Source of the DNA: Enoplosus armatus
Taxonomy: Eukaryota > Chordata > Actinopteri > Centrarchiformes > Enoplosidae
Length of the DNA stretch: 64,000 nt
NCBI RefSeq assembly: GCF_043641665.1
Contig: NC_092186.1
Coordinates: forward strand, 16,511,001 to 16,575,000
Direction: 5' to 3'
Each line of letters starts with the position of its first letter. The stretch's first letter is position 1. Positions 24,517 through 37,544 of the stretch are shown here, piece by piece. Both the position numbers and the translations under genes were made by a program. Below the pieces are notes generated by a model. It saw only the letters and a program-made list of their open reading frames with translations. It had not been told where the DNA came from and searched no databases.

Positions 24517-27500
24517 TTTTCAATTGCGTTAATTCACATGCAACACTAGACATAGTTAGGCTTTTCTGACCTACTTTCACCTCCTGTTTTTTCCCACTTC
24601 ATTCATCTGCCTCTCTCTCTCTTTCAGGTTCGATGGAAAGAGAAAGGTGGCGACAACAAAATGTGAGGAATTTGGCAAGCGACTGAAACTGTGAATAAAG
24701 ATTAAGGACATTCCTTGAAAACCTAATAAAAGTCATGCCGTGTGTGTGTGTTATTGAGTTGTGTTTCAGCAGGTTAAACGTAGAGGGAGTTGCACTGATA
24801 GCTTGTGATCTAACGTGCCAAAAGCTGCAGATGTTCTCTTTTGAAAAAGTCATAACAACGTAGAACCATTGTGGTGGAGTTTGCATGGGTAATAATATGT
24901 ATAGTACAATATGTTTCCCTTGTTTGATGCACTATAGCTCTTTTCAGCTAAAGGCCAATGTTGCTAATGTAGTTTGTCATGCACAATGTCTGATTTTGTC
25001 TTCAAAAGTCACTTTTAAACTCATGTACTAGTGCATATTTTCCCCAATTTGCTTGTTAATTATAATTATCAGCCCCATCGCTGGAAATGACAATAATGAT
25101 TTCCGCTGAAATCCTCTTAGCTCTGCAATGTACAGATTATATAGGATTATTCAAACCCATTTCATTTGATTTAAAGCCTCTTGTCCACCATCTATCCGGT
25201 GAGTCTGAAACAAAGGCAACGCCTGTCTAACTGCAGCTTGCAAACGCAGCACGTTGGACAGGCTCACGTGTTCCAGTCTCACTTTAACTGAAGGGATGTT
25301 TCACTTTGCTCCTGTTCTGCTCCACACATCACAAGTACACAACAGCAGCTTTGGTGCTGGTAGGGATACATCGAACAGGGATTTGTCAGAAGGTTGGTTA
25401 CTGGCCAAGATTGGAAATACTTCAAACTAACGTAAATCAAATCTGGCATGCTCTCAGGCAGCTGCAAGCAAATACAGTACACTCACAGGATCAGAAGAAG
25501 GACAAAACATGGTGTTTAACTAAAACTAGTATAACTTGATGAAAATGTATGGACAACATGTGCCGACAGAAGCCAAATGCAATAATAACATATTTTCTCA
25601 CCATGCAGATGATGGGTTCACAGTGAGGTTTTGTGGATTACCCACAGTAACCAGCACATTGTTTATAGAGAGACAAGCTGCTGTGGTGTGTTTCAGTGTC
25701 TGGAGCACAATAAATGAAATTCCAGTCATCCGTATTGTATTGAGGTGCTGGCATTCAAAACCTCAGCAGATAAAACTGATCTATTTGCATAGCCAGATGC
25801 CACTATGAGCGAACGTAACCATAAACCACAAACAGGCGTATTTGGACAGAGGTATTGTCCATACTTGTTGGGTCACACGTTGGGTCCAAAAGCCAGTCAA
25901 GTCTGTTCCAGCCAAAGGCATCACAGAGAAAGCGACGCATTTCACACCGCGTTTGTATTTTTCACACATTGAAAATCAAGCACGAAGCCCACTTTAGCAT
26001 CACACTTCACTAGCTGCTGCTTAATTCATATAAACGGACTTTTACAAAACCTTTTCTTCTCTGTCAACAAAATGCAGCATAAAGTAAATAAAGAAACTTC
26101 ACAGCTTCATAAATATATTTCACTTTTTTGACCTACAAGGCAACAATATGTATGGATATTTTTTTCAATGTACAATATGTTGAAAGACATTTATTTAAAT
26201 TTTCTACATGATTCTGTGGCTCCAGTTTTTCGTCGTCTCTCTCCATTTTGAATGATTTACATTTATAACCTGTCAGCACTATTTTTATGAACCTTGGCAA
26301 TAAATGATTGCACCCTTCTGTCACTCAGCAACAGTGCAACATAATGACAGTGTATGGATAAAAGAAAATTCTGTGTTTCACCGCTCCCTTACAGTAAACT
26401 GTACACACAGGAGATGAGGTTGTCTGATCACTTAACTTATATTTCTCTGTGTACCTTGCTCTCTCTCACTCCACCCAGTCTCTACCTTGCTCTCTCTCCT
26501 CCCTCTCTTTGAACTTCTTTCTCATTTCTTTTCTTCTTTCATCTCCCTTTGTCTCAAGCTATTGGAGGAATGCCAAAGTTCTTCGGAGAGGCCAGATATG
26601 AGCGGCACTGCATTCCAGTCTGCTCTGCTGTGTCGTGATGGACAGGTTAGAAGGGCGGGTGGAGGCACGTGACTCCTCTGGTGACAGATGGGAACAAGAC
26701 CCAGAGGAATCCACCTCTGCCCCCATTCCCTCCCTCCAGCCCCAGCCTCACCTCGTCTCACTGGAGGATTTCAGTTTCTCATGCTCTCCGTTTCTTATGC
26801 CCCCTTAATACCTGATCACAGCACAGTTTAGTCATGTTGTGGTGTCCCGAGCTGTGAATAGAAGCCTTTCCATCGTAGAGCGTCTTAAGCATTTATTATA
26901 AACAAATCTCTGTGCTTTTCTGTCAGCAAATCATGGACTGTGCCAGTTAAATTATCTTTTTTAAATGGATAACCAAATCAACGATCTTTCCCTAACCATA
27001 TTCAAGTGCTTTAAATTTCCTAAACTTCACCATAAAACATGGCAACCTTTGAAATATTTTTTGACGTATTTTGCAAATATGTTCAGCAGGAACACTTTGC
27101 ACATATGTACAGTATACATTTTTCCTTATTACACTGACCAGAGCATAATCCGGGTGGTGTTAAAGTTCCTCCTAAACATATTTGCCTGTTGTGATAGTGT
27201 GGTTATTGGGTTGTACAGAGTTTTACAGGGATTTACAGGTTGTTTATAAGTTTGGTTTGTGCTGGATTCTTTTGACAAAGCAAGCTCATGAATACACACA
27301 CACACACAGTCACACAAAGCTGTGTCCCTTTCACCCTTGGGTTGTGAAGTATGCACACACTCACGCACACACACACAAAGTACAATCCCATTTAATCACA
27401 AGAATCCTGACTGGGAGCATTCCTGTCGCACAGAGTTAGTACGATTTGCTTATTAGAGCAAACAATGGTATCTGTCAATTTCATTTTCATAAGCTGAAAG

Positions 27501-28268
27501 ATTACAGAGCGATGTGCTTATCCTCTGTATCCAGTCCAGCGCACTGCAGCTCCTCTGCTTTCCCACGTCCGATAGGCACCACGTTGTATGTGAGTTTAGC
27601 AAAACTGATTGTCAGATGGATTCAAACCCTGCTGATCTTTCCCAGCGAGTAGAGCTGAACGTGTTTTATTGGCTGCTACATAAACTCTCTCCCTACACAT
27701 GCAACGGAAACGGTTGTACACATATTATGATACCATGAGGTTAGCATTAAAACCACAGAAGAGGGTTCTTGTTATTGTTTAAAGGCACTTTGCTGACAGC
27801 ATCTCTAAGCTGGCCCTGTGTCACCATAGTGCCATTATTCACATTAAAGAGCCCTCTCTTAGATATTAATGCTAAAGTAACAGAGAAGCCTCTGTTCAGA
27901 CCTCCATTTTAATAACCTGCTGCAGTGGAAAGTCTGCATTGCTGTGTCAATCACAACTATATGCTGATATAGTGTAGTGAACCCAGTGACTGCACCTGAT
28001 GAATTATTACAAAGTGTAACAATATAAGCAGTTGTGCATGCATAAGTGCTTACATATATACAAACATGGACACACATGCACACAATTTTATCACAAACCC
28101 TTAAAAAACACACACATGCACACACATCAGCTGGTAAAAATGATTTTCATGTAGAAGCACATTCATGAATACGGATATGTTTATGAGTGGACATTTGCTG
28201 CTGGGCTGGATCACTGTTGCTTTGTTTTTGTCAAAACCCTGTCGATGCACCTGCATTGTATTTGCTTG

Positions 28269-28272
<4 letters not shown>

Positions 28273-28325
<53 letters not shown>
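28273..28325 (+). repeat. (GT)n microsatellite
   Basis: 53 bases of GT with one C interruption. A complementary CA run lies at 28514-28540. Confidence 0.95.
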
Positions 28326-28513
28326 TCAAAAGTATGTGCATGAATCTTTGTGTGTGCATGTGAGAGAGTGTTTCCAGGTGGAGGAAAGAGGGGGCAGTTT
28401 GCAGCAGAGGACCGGAGAATGAAGTGAAGGAAACGGGAAGGAAATGACGAAGGCTTGCTCTCTGAAACTGCAAAACTGCCACTCTCTCTTTGTCGTCCTG
28501 TATGGAAACTTGG

Positions 28514-28540
<27 letters not shown>
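28514..28540 (+). repeat. (CA)n microsatellite
   Basis: About 27 bases of CA, facing the GT run 190 bases upstream. Confidence 0.93.
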
Positions 28541-28544
<4 letters not shown>

Positions 28545-29694
28545 GTTGTTGTTGTGACTGTGATGAAAACTCTGGTACACAGGATCTGAGACACAGGATG
28601 GAAAATACTGAACTTGGAGAATAGAGAGAGAGAAAGAGGACAGACTCCGAGAGCGGGAAGAAAAGAGTAATCGACTGCAGACAGACTGAAAGAGAAATAA
28701 GGAAAGACAGAGAGAAAGATGTTGACACACAAAGAAGTGAGAAAAATATTTTAAAAAGACAAACCTGACTTGAGTGCACAGGAAAAGTTAAATGCCAGCT
28801 GTTCAACACTAATATAACACACTCTTACTTTGCATTCATACGAGTTATACCACTTCCTCAGCAGAAAGCTCATAACTGCTGATAACTTCTATAATTTTTC
28901 CTTTCATTCAGCTCTCATTTTGTAAAAGCCAGCATCCTATTTTGCCTCTTTTTGAAATTAAGCTCTCGAACGAGACATTCATGGGCCGGAGCAGGTAAAT
29001 CATGCTCGAATAAAATGATTATTGCACATTTGTCGGCTGAGCAGTGGCCAAATAAAGCTTTCACGCACATTAACTTGAGAGTGAGACGGTGCAGGAAGCC
29101 AGTTCTTCCTTACTGATAACCCACAGGGCAGCAAGCTGGAGCTCGCGACACAAACATCACCGTCGCAGCCACAACACGACAGGCCTGGATCAAACGGGTA
29201 CTGGGAGACGTTTCCTATTGTTTTTATTTTAACCAGTCTGGAGGGCCAGATCAGCAGCATTAGCAGCTAAAATGCAAATCACAGAAAAGCTACACTGATT
29301 TAAGAATATTTCTTTTTACATTCAGGTGCTCAGGGGGCCAAACATGATTCATCTGCAAAGGCCGACACAAAAACAAGACAGGAAGGTCAGAGGTCACTGC
29401 AAGAATGTCATTGTCATGTTTGTTATCGCATATTTTTACACAAATGTGTGCATAACTCTGCGTATGTATGAGCACACATACACACAGGCACTTTTGATGT
29501 GCTGAAGAAGTTTGTGTTCTTTTGGAACAATCTCATCTTACAGCTGAACAATGTTGTTTTGATTCAGTTTGTCTGTTCTGTGAAAAGATCGCCTCCAGAA
29601 AGGGTTTTCTTCATTCCTATAACAGGGACAAACAATGTTTCCCCCCTTGGGCTTATGAGCATTTCATATTTGATACAAAGGTGACATCTTGTTT

Positions 29695-29700
<6 letters not shown>

Positions 29701-29757
<57 letters not shown>

Positions 29758-29772
29758 GGCGGAAATGCATGT

Positions 29773-29822
<50 letters not shown>

Positions 29823-29939
29823 GTGTGTGTGTGTCCATTTCTGTGGTTACAGCCTTTATGTTTCTATGCTCTGTGCTCTGTTTGAGCATACACTTGCTGG
29901 TCCAGTGTGCATGTTTGCTTTTATGTGTCCGTGAGTCAG

Positions 29940-30002
<63 letters not shown>
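29701..30002 (+). repeat. Cluster of three long (GT)n arrays
   Basis: GT arrays at 29701-29754, 29771-29834 and 29942-30002 make up about 180 of 302 bases. The long Val-Cys or Thr-His frames through the cluster are artefacts of the repeat. Confidence 0.97.
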
Positions 30003-30004
<2 letters not shown>

Positions 30005-33000
30005 AGGACGCAATTATGCTTGTAATCATGTGGGTGTGGCACAAATCACACACAGTACACTACAGTCTGTGATATAATGGCAGTTCATTTTGTGCCACGT
30101 GGATATTTGGTACCAAATAAAAGCTCAGGACAAATAAACTAAAGGCAACTAAAGACATTTTGAGTGAGCTTCTATGAGAGAGATTCCCAATGATAACTGC
30201 TGAGTTTATTTTCTAATACAGCAACATAAATCTCTTTATCAGTAATGTTTTTATAAAGACAAATCTGCTCTCTGCTAATAGTTAATTTAACGCAAAGTCC
30301 ACCCATTTCATGAAAACCTGCTTGTCTAAGCATACAGTGTAAGGTTACTCTTTCACAGCAAAAATCCCCCGGTGAACAGGAAGTGATGTGTTTTATGTTC
30401 CTGGCAGCAGCAACGGGGGATCGAATGAAGAAAAACTTTGTAGTTGGTATGACATGCAAAAACAACCCTGACTAAACTCAAACTTCAGCGAAGAAACATG
30501 CAATCTGCAGCAAAGAAAAACCATAAAATCTATGTTTATCAGAAATGAACACAAATCAAAGATCACACTCATGTGCTGTCACTTTAACGTTGATCTTCAG
30601 GTAAGCCAGGCGACAAAGTGGGCGTAGCAACAGCCAAGGACAGTGTGCATTTCCTAAACGGTGTGCAGCTCATGAGACCTGATGACATGCTAACTCCATG
30701 GAGACAGCGTTGTAGATTACAGTCTGGCAGTGGAAGTCCAACAAGGTTGCTCTGTTGTTTCCTGGAGCTCATGGCCTGTGTCTTAAGAGGCTTTGAGAGG
30801 CTTGGAAGAGATGAGCTGCCATCTGGCTAAATCCTGAAGAGCCAGTCACACATGGTCGGGAAAATGTTGACACCGCTGATGTGATGCATTGTGGAGGCAT
30901 GGTGCAAGATGATTAAAAGAATGTGAAGAGTTCTTTTATCTAAAACATGTTTTCATTTGAAATCTGTCTAGTATGCAAATTAATTATGTTTTATTTTTGT
31001 TATAGCTCCTTTTTGTGTGATTTACACTTGCACATTGCAAACTGTGTTTTTAACTAAGTCTCAGTGACACTGAGTAAAGAAATACCAGTCAGACTCGTCA
31101 CCACTAGAGTTTTATTTCTAAGTGTTGCTGTGTTGCTGTGCAGCCTTGGCTTCTTCCAGTAATAATTCAATGTGTGTGAGAGTTCACTATTTTGTATAGA
31201 GTCATTCAGTCTTAAGGGGGTTACAAGCTGAAATGGTTGAACATGTTTACATGATTTCCAATCAATTTCCATTCTCAACCTTGTCTCCTTGAAAATTACA
31301 TTCATATAAAACAAATTTACAACAGAAGTTACCTTTTGTAGGAAACATAATGTTACCCGGATTACATTTTTATCAACATAACAACATATTTCATTTGTTT
31401 TGCTACAATATTCACTCCTGCAATACAGTATTTGCTTGCAGCAACTAAAACATTATTCAACATTTTTATGTTTTAGTTTAGGAAGTCACAGCACTTGGTT
31501 GAAGTTGGGGGGAGATCGCTGTCTTTGTTTAACATAAAGTCCACAGAGACTTGAAGACAAGACAGAGATTACAAACAAATCAACACTATAAAAATGTAAA
31601 ATCTGGAGACAGGGTTGCCCTTCATCATGCAAACCATCTTTAAAATTAACAAAATAATTATGTATTGGCTTCTGAGTATGAACAAATATTAAGCAGCAGC
31701 AGTCCACTGGAGATGTTGCTATGTTGCATCACCTATTACATGTACCTCTGCAGTGATTTGGTTTTTACAACAGGGATTTTGGATATTGGATGTGGATATT
31801 TACAGTTTCGCACACACCACATCTGTGTCAAGTACAGTGCACAAACATGCCGCCACACAACCTTCACCCAGTCTGCTCTGGTCTGTCAAAGGCCTACACG
31901 GCTCACAAACAGTTTATTTTGTCTTCCTAAAGCTGTTTCATCTGTTTTAACTATACAATTACAGCTCTCCTGTCAGTCATGCAGACCATAAGTCAGACTC
32001 ATTCAGTGACTCAAGTAGACATAGTCTAATTAGGAATGTCACATTCTGGCATCAGTCTTTAAAACCAACATCAGCGGCTACACAATAGTGAAGTGCAGTG
32101 TAAACACTGTCAGCTGAGATCCATGCACCTACCGCATGTTTTTACACTTTGTGGTGTGACTCTAAGAAGTTGTTCTTAGACTTTTTTACATTTCCCTTGC
32201 AGGGAAACACATGGTTTGGACTGTCTGCCTGGAGCACTGAATGCTGCTTTGCTCTCTTCATGTGGTTTCTTCTGATTTTCCAGTCTGACACTGACGTAAA
32301 ACTATCAAGGAAAAAGCAAACATTTAGAAAATGCCCATGAGCAAGGTATGCAGCCCCCAGTGGGGATGCTCTGTGGCCAACAAAAGAAGACTGTTAGTAA
32401 ACTGCTAAAATGACTCGACAGAGTGCTGCTGAAAAAGAGCAAAACTTTTTATCAAACACTGTCTAAGTAACACAGTTTAAAGAATTTTAGGTTTTCAGAA
32501 GAAAATATGTAAAAAATAAAAAATAAAAAATGTCTGATACACAAGGAATGATGCACCTACACAGTCTAAACTGTATCTTACAGATTATTGTATCTTACTG
32601 TAAATAATGCCAAATAGATGTTTTCAAACATTTTGCACACCCTCATTGATACAAATAAGGTGCACAAAATATTAGAAACACCTCTCAGTATAAAGCAATA
32701 TGTTTCAACAACAGCACAAACTACAGCCTCCAAATGACCAAATATGTGAATCAAAAACAAACAAAAACTGAACATTATAACCTTCATGAAGGTAGGATTT
32801 ATTGCAGGGCTGTTGTAGTAGACTGCATTTTTTTTAACTTGGTGCAATAAACTGGCAATGGAGCGAAATTGGGCGTACAGTATTCACCTTGTGCAGAGGG
32901 AAATCATATTGGTGCCAAGCGTGCGCAGTACATATTTTTGTTCCTAAGTTACTTTTAAACCACCTGAGGTAACCCCTGAGGAAGAGCAGCAAGCTTGAAA

Positions 33001-34939
33001 CACATTGCAATCCAGAGTAGCTGCCAGTCTGAGCTTTTGTGCCATACATATAAAGTTCCCTCAATTTTATATATTTACTACTACCACTACTTTTTTTCAT
33101 GTTACATCTGACCCATTATGGGTCATTACTGAGCCACATGGGGTCAGCCCTTCCCCGCTGTTTTTTGTGTATGTAGTCAATTTGTAACGTGAAAACCTTC
33201 AAACTCTGATTACATGATTACATGATCTACTCTCGGCTGAGAAAATGACCTCTTAAGCATGGTGATAAAACTCGGAACAAATTTTTCTCTGCTCTTGAAA
33301 TCTGAGTTCTCACCTAATATGGACCCCCATACTAGATACTGTATTATATATACACATAAAAGCAGTAAAATAGCATCATGTCATTTCTTTTGTGACATCA
33401 TTATCTTGTCATCTACTCTACAGATTTCACTAGACCAAAGTACTGACTAAATGGTTGTAAACTGGAAACTGTATTTTCTATACTTTTATAGGTGACAGCA
33501 CCCAGCCAACTTTGAGCTGGGTTGTCAATAGGACACCTATTCGTGGATGTCAGCTGACGACATGCTGGCAAAATGCTATGACTCTGATCCCTTCTCACAG
33601 CGACAGTGCGTCGATATGAGGCGGCAGCATGCTTGTACACAATGCCCTGTACATAATTGATTTAAACATAGTGGTCAGTGGCCAGGTCTTTCTGTTACAG
33701 GTCATGTGGCCAATGGAAAATTGAGATTTGATTAGTGTAATCAATGCCCCTGAACTCTAGGAGTCTCTCAGTAAATATGTCATTGTGTTCAAAATCAGAG
33801 GAGCCTGACTGATGTCTCAAAACACAAACACTCTCAGCACAAAGTGCAGCCTTCAGAGCTTTGATAATAAAATGTCATGTGTTGAGATAACAGCCGTCAT
33901 AAAACCACAGCTGGGTGCAAAGCAGATAAACATAACAAAGGAATTTAATTTTCATAGTAGAGTAAAACTTTTTGCTTTTTGGTAAAGGTTTTCTCAGATT
34001 GGCGACATATTTGTATTTTGCTCCTCGGACGTAGCACTGGTGCCCCAAGCCTTCCTGTCACCACATAAAAGCACCTACCTCCTAACACTCATTCACACAA
34101 AGAGAAACATGTGCATCCTATGGGACATGCCTAAGACCTGAGGTGTTGGACATTGCATCTGTTTCCTGTCTGTATTTGAAACAGGAAAATTACACATGTG
34201 GATTTCACCATAGTTTCCTCATATTGGGACAGATCTGAAAAGTAGGCCACAGTATCTGGTGAATAACGTCGCTCAAAACCTACTCTGACTCTGAACAATA
34301 AAAGCAAAGAGTGTTTTGGGGGCATGGATGTATCTCAAGAGTCTCTCCTACACAAAACATGCTGATGGGTATCTTGTTAAAAAGCCTCACAAATCCCATT
34401 TTGGACTGTGCATTCTGCTCAGACAGCAGGTCTGTCCGAGGGTCACGCCGTGATTTTCTCTCTCTCCTCTGTTATTATTCCATTTCCTCCCCGTGAACGG
34501 AAAGACTGAAATAACCCGGCTGAAATCTATGGCTCTCCAGGGGCAGAGCTTTTGTGTCGGAGCAAGTGGAAAACAAGAGGAGCAGTGGCTGAATGGGACA
34601 CTGCGAGAGCTAGAGTTTCACGGCCTCATGGGGCTCGGTCTATAGAGAAGGACACGGCTCATTACATGAGCAGACTGTATGGAGACCAACTGAAAAGTGT
34701 CGTGTGAGACGCTCAGCATGTATGATTCAGGGGGGAAATTGTAGGCTGGACTCTTGTCTGAAGCTGAATGATGGCTGAGTGCACACTGATGAAATATTCT
34801 GTAAGTACCTGCAACAGTGTATGTGTTGAACTGATGCAGGAGATGTTATGATCCCAGCTGAGGGAAACTAATGTTGAATCCCATAAAACCTTCTCTCCCA
34901 CACATCTGTTCTCATTTCAGCTTCTTCCCTCGCCTGGTC
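30003..34939. other. Non-coding spacer
   Basis: No gene was recognised. A patch at 32845-33010 (GCAATAAACTGGCAATGGAG; CTGAGGAAGAGCAGCAAGCTTG) resembles retroelement tail material but was too weak to classify. Confidence 0.5.
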
Positions 34940-35300
34940 CAGACTAAAATATCACAAGAACTTTCTGAAATTTTGTGCAGACATCGATAGTGTCCAGAGA
35001 ATGAATCTCAATGGTGTCTGTGATCACCTGACTTTTCATTTTGCACCACTAGCAGCTCAATGTTTTCACTCATCCTGTGAAATCCTGATCAACTAACTTT
35101 TCATGTAGTGATACCTTTAGGTCAAAACTTTTATTTTCTGCAAAACAAATGACATCCCCACCAGCCTCAGCTGTACTTATAACACACTAAACCAACCATG
35201 GTACACACTGCATGTTAGCATTGTCACAGTGAGCATGCTGATGTTAGCATTTAGCTCAAAGCACCGCAGTGTCTTAAGCCTCACAGAGCTTCTCTCAGTC
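34940..35300 (+). repeat. Long anonymous teleost repeat
   Basis: Ordered blocks include GAAATTTTGTGCAGACATCG, GTGATCACCTGACTTTTCAT, ATTTTCTGCAAAACAAATGA, CAGCCTCAGCTGTACTTATA, GCATGTTAGCATTGTCACAG and TTAGCATTTAGCTCAAAGCA. Together they match a very abundant percomorph interspersed repeat. It has no coding capacity; family name not assigned. Confidence 0.65.
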
Positions 35301-35582
35301 TTGTTTTCCCTATGAATGCATTTTTTCATTCAAAGTTGTTCATTTTTGATTACATAACCTAGCTTGCCAGCCACCGGTGCATAAAATCACTGACATCTAA
35401 CTGAATGTTTTGCAGACACAGTCGCTCTTAATGGATGCACTTTCTCAATAATTAATTAAAGCACGTCTGTCTTTCCCCGTTGATGTATCTGTCCTCCACT
35501 TCAGCCGGCGCGGATGAAATGTTACGTAGAACAGTCGAGCATGAAAATGACCTGTACCTACAGACATAGTGTGCTTACATGC

Positions 35583-35607
35583 ATACACACACTCACACAC
35601 ACACACA
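35583..35607 (+). repeat. (CA)n microsatellite
   Basis: About 25 bases of CA with a CT interruption; a short (TGTC)n run follows at about 35682-35700. Confidence 0.85.
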
Positions 35608-36439
35608 ACTCCCGGGGCATAGCTATCAGATTCAAACTAATGAGAGTTGAGGTTGAAGCCATAATGGATTTTTTTTCTCGCTGTCTGTCTGTCTGTCTGT
35701 CACTGTCTTTCTCACATTCATAGTCACAGGTGGACTGACACTGTCTGCCTGTGAAGCACAGGGTCAAGATACACCGTTCTTCACAACTTCGCCTATAAGG
35801 TCTGCTGCACCTCTAATTCTATGTTGTGTGTAAAATTTCTGTAGTTGAAGAGTGTGTTAATTACACACCTTCCTGCTACAAATAGCAGCGTTGCATCCAT
35901 CTCCTCCTCACCTGCCCTAAGTTCTGAAACACTGTCTACGCATCTAATTATGATCTGAGGGCATGCTGGGACATGTTGCTCTCTGCTACTATTCCTAGAT
36001 ATTCGTTTATATGTTTCCACAGCCAAGAGAAGGTCACCGCACTCTGATTCAACCCCTCTGACATCTTAGTGCCGCTGGTGTAATCAGATCCAGGCGCAGT
36101 AACTAACGGCTCTGGTGCTTTCCCAGCCTTCCTCATACATTATAGACAAACTAGTGTGGTTCAAACTGAAGCTGTGTGTCCTCCTGGCACTGGTGAGGAT
36201 CTGGTACAGTGATGGCCCACGGCGGCATTCCACTAGCAGATAATTAGGGAACTCTGCTCTTCTGCTTCTGTGTCAGAGGATGGTTAAGTGAAGTTAAAAT
36301 CAGTGAATTATAGTGTGATTAAGGGTTTTTATGTGTAGCAAATACCCAGAGAATACTGAACCTGACAGCTATAGTTACTAATTGTTTTGCAGATGAAGAC
36401 TTTATATATAATACAAATAATCATCTGAAAATATGATGC

Positions 36440-36690
36440 ATTTTATAGATTAAACTTGCTAACAGGTCCTTTTCAAAGCAAAAAGGCCAAACGTTTCCTA
36501 GTTCCAACTTCTCAGTATTGAAGATTTGCTGCTTTTCTTTGTCTTATGTGACAGTTAACTGAAGATCTTTGGGTTTTGGACTGTTGTTCAGAGAAAACAA
36601 GCAACTTGAAGGACGATATGGACCGATTAATCTGCAGATTACTCAACAAGAATTATTTGTTGCTGCCTTAAACTAAACCAAAAAAAGTTA
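36440..36690 (-). mobile_element. Degenerate hAT-like MITE, copy 2
   Basis: Shares blocks with the copy at 62685-63031 (GATTTGCTGCTTTTCTTTGT, TCTTTGGGTTTTGGACTGTT, AAACAAGCAACTTGAAG). Ends are eroded and no target duplication was found. Confidence 0.5.
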
Positions 36691-37489
36691 TTATGTTTTA
36701 TTACCTCTAAAGCCTTGAAATTCTTAAAAGAGACATGATATCTTTTTAATAATGTATGATCGTCCATCACTGAAACAATAAGAATTCTTCTTTTCATTCC
36801 TGGATGGCACGTTTAATATCAGTATTAACAAATGAGCCACACACTTGGCTTCTGTGACTGACAGACAATTTTCCTGCTGAATGTGTCGCCTTTCTCCCTG
36901 TGACTCACACATGCCTGACAATAGGTAAAGCAAACACCTGAGTGTTTGTTCAAGGGAACAGCGAACGTGACATGTGAATATCAAAAAGCCTCTTATTTTT
37001 TTATTCTCTCTTGTCAGCCAGAAACTTTGCTCTCTCTTGGCAGCTTGAAACGTGTTCTACAACCACTTTTTATCAGCAAACACTTTCAGACCTTTAATTG
37101 TGTGGGTGGACAGGCTACACATGTGGCTGATATCCAGGTAGCCCTGGAAGATTACGAGACCTCGATTGCTTTTGCAGAGGTGGAAAGGCTGCATGAGAAT
37201 GTAGGTCAAGGAGAGCTAGTGGACTATAAATGCGTCAGAAGCTGTAAAGAGCAGGAACAGCACACAAATGGCATGTTGCTCTGTCTTCAGGTTGATGCGG
37301 TACAAACGCTGGCTGTCCACTAATTACATTAAGCTGGGCACATGCTGATGATGTCATGCTGTCTTCCATCACACCACATGAGGAAGAGAAACTGACTGTG
37401 TGGTTTTCTGAGCTCCAGTTTCTATTTCAGCTCTCATGCACGTTTACCATTTGACAAGACACAAATACAGCAACAACAGTCTCGATTTA

Positions 37490-37544
37490 GTGTGTGTGTG
37501 TGTGTGTATGTGTGTGTGTGTGTGTATGTGTGTGTGTGTGTGTG
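37490..37544 (+). repeat. (TG)n microsatellite with TATG interruptions
   Basis: About 55 bases of TG with two TATG interruptions. Confidence 0.93.

Larger units (their letters stand above)
24022..29700. other. Non-coding spacer
   Basis: Besides the listed microsatellites, 26460-26670 has a strong CT-rich tract followed by an open stretch with flanking AG and GT, and 28960-29260 has a mixed-composition stretch that might be a regulatory element. Neither can be assigned to a gene. Confidence 0.5.

Noticed and set aside
28211..28809. Minus-strand frames of 173 and 192 codons
   Set aside because: Built around GT/CA microsatellites and low-complexity GA/CT tracts, with no domain; repeat artefacts.
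29522..30042. Poly Cys-Val and Thr-His frames of 129-167 codons
   Set aside because: They run through three GT arrays and have no plausible protein content.
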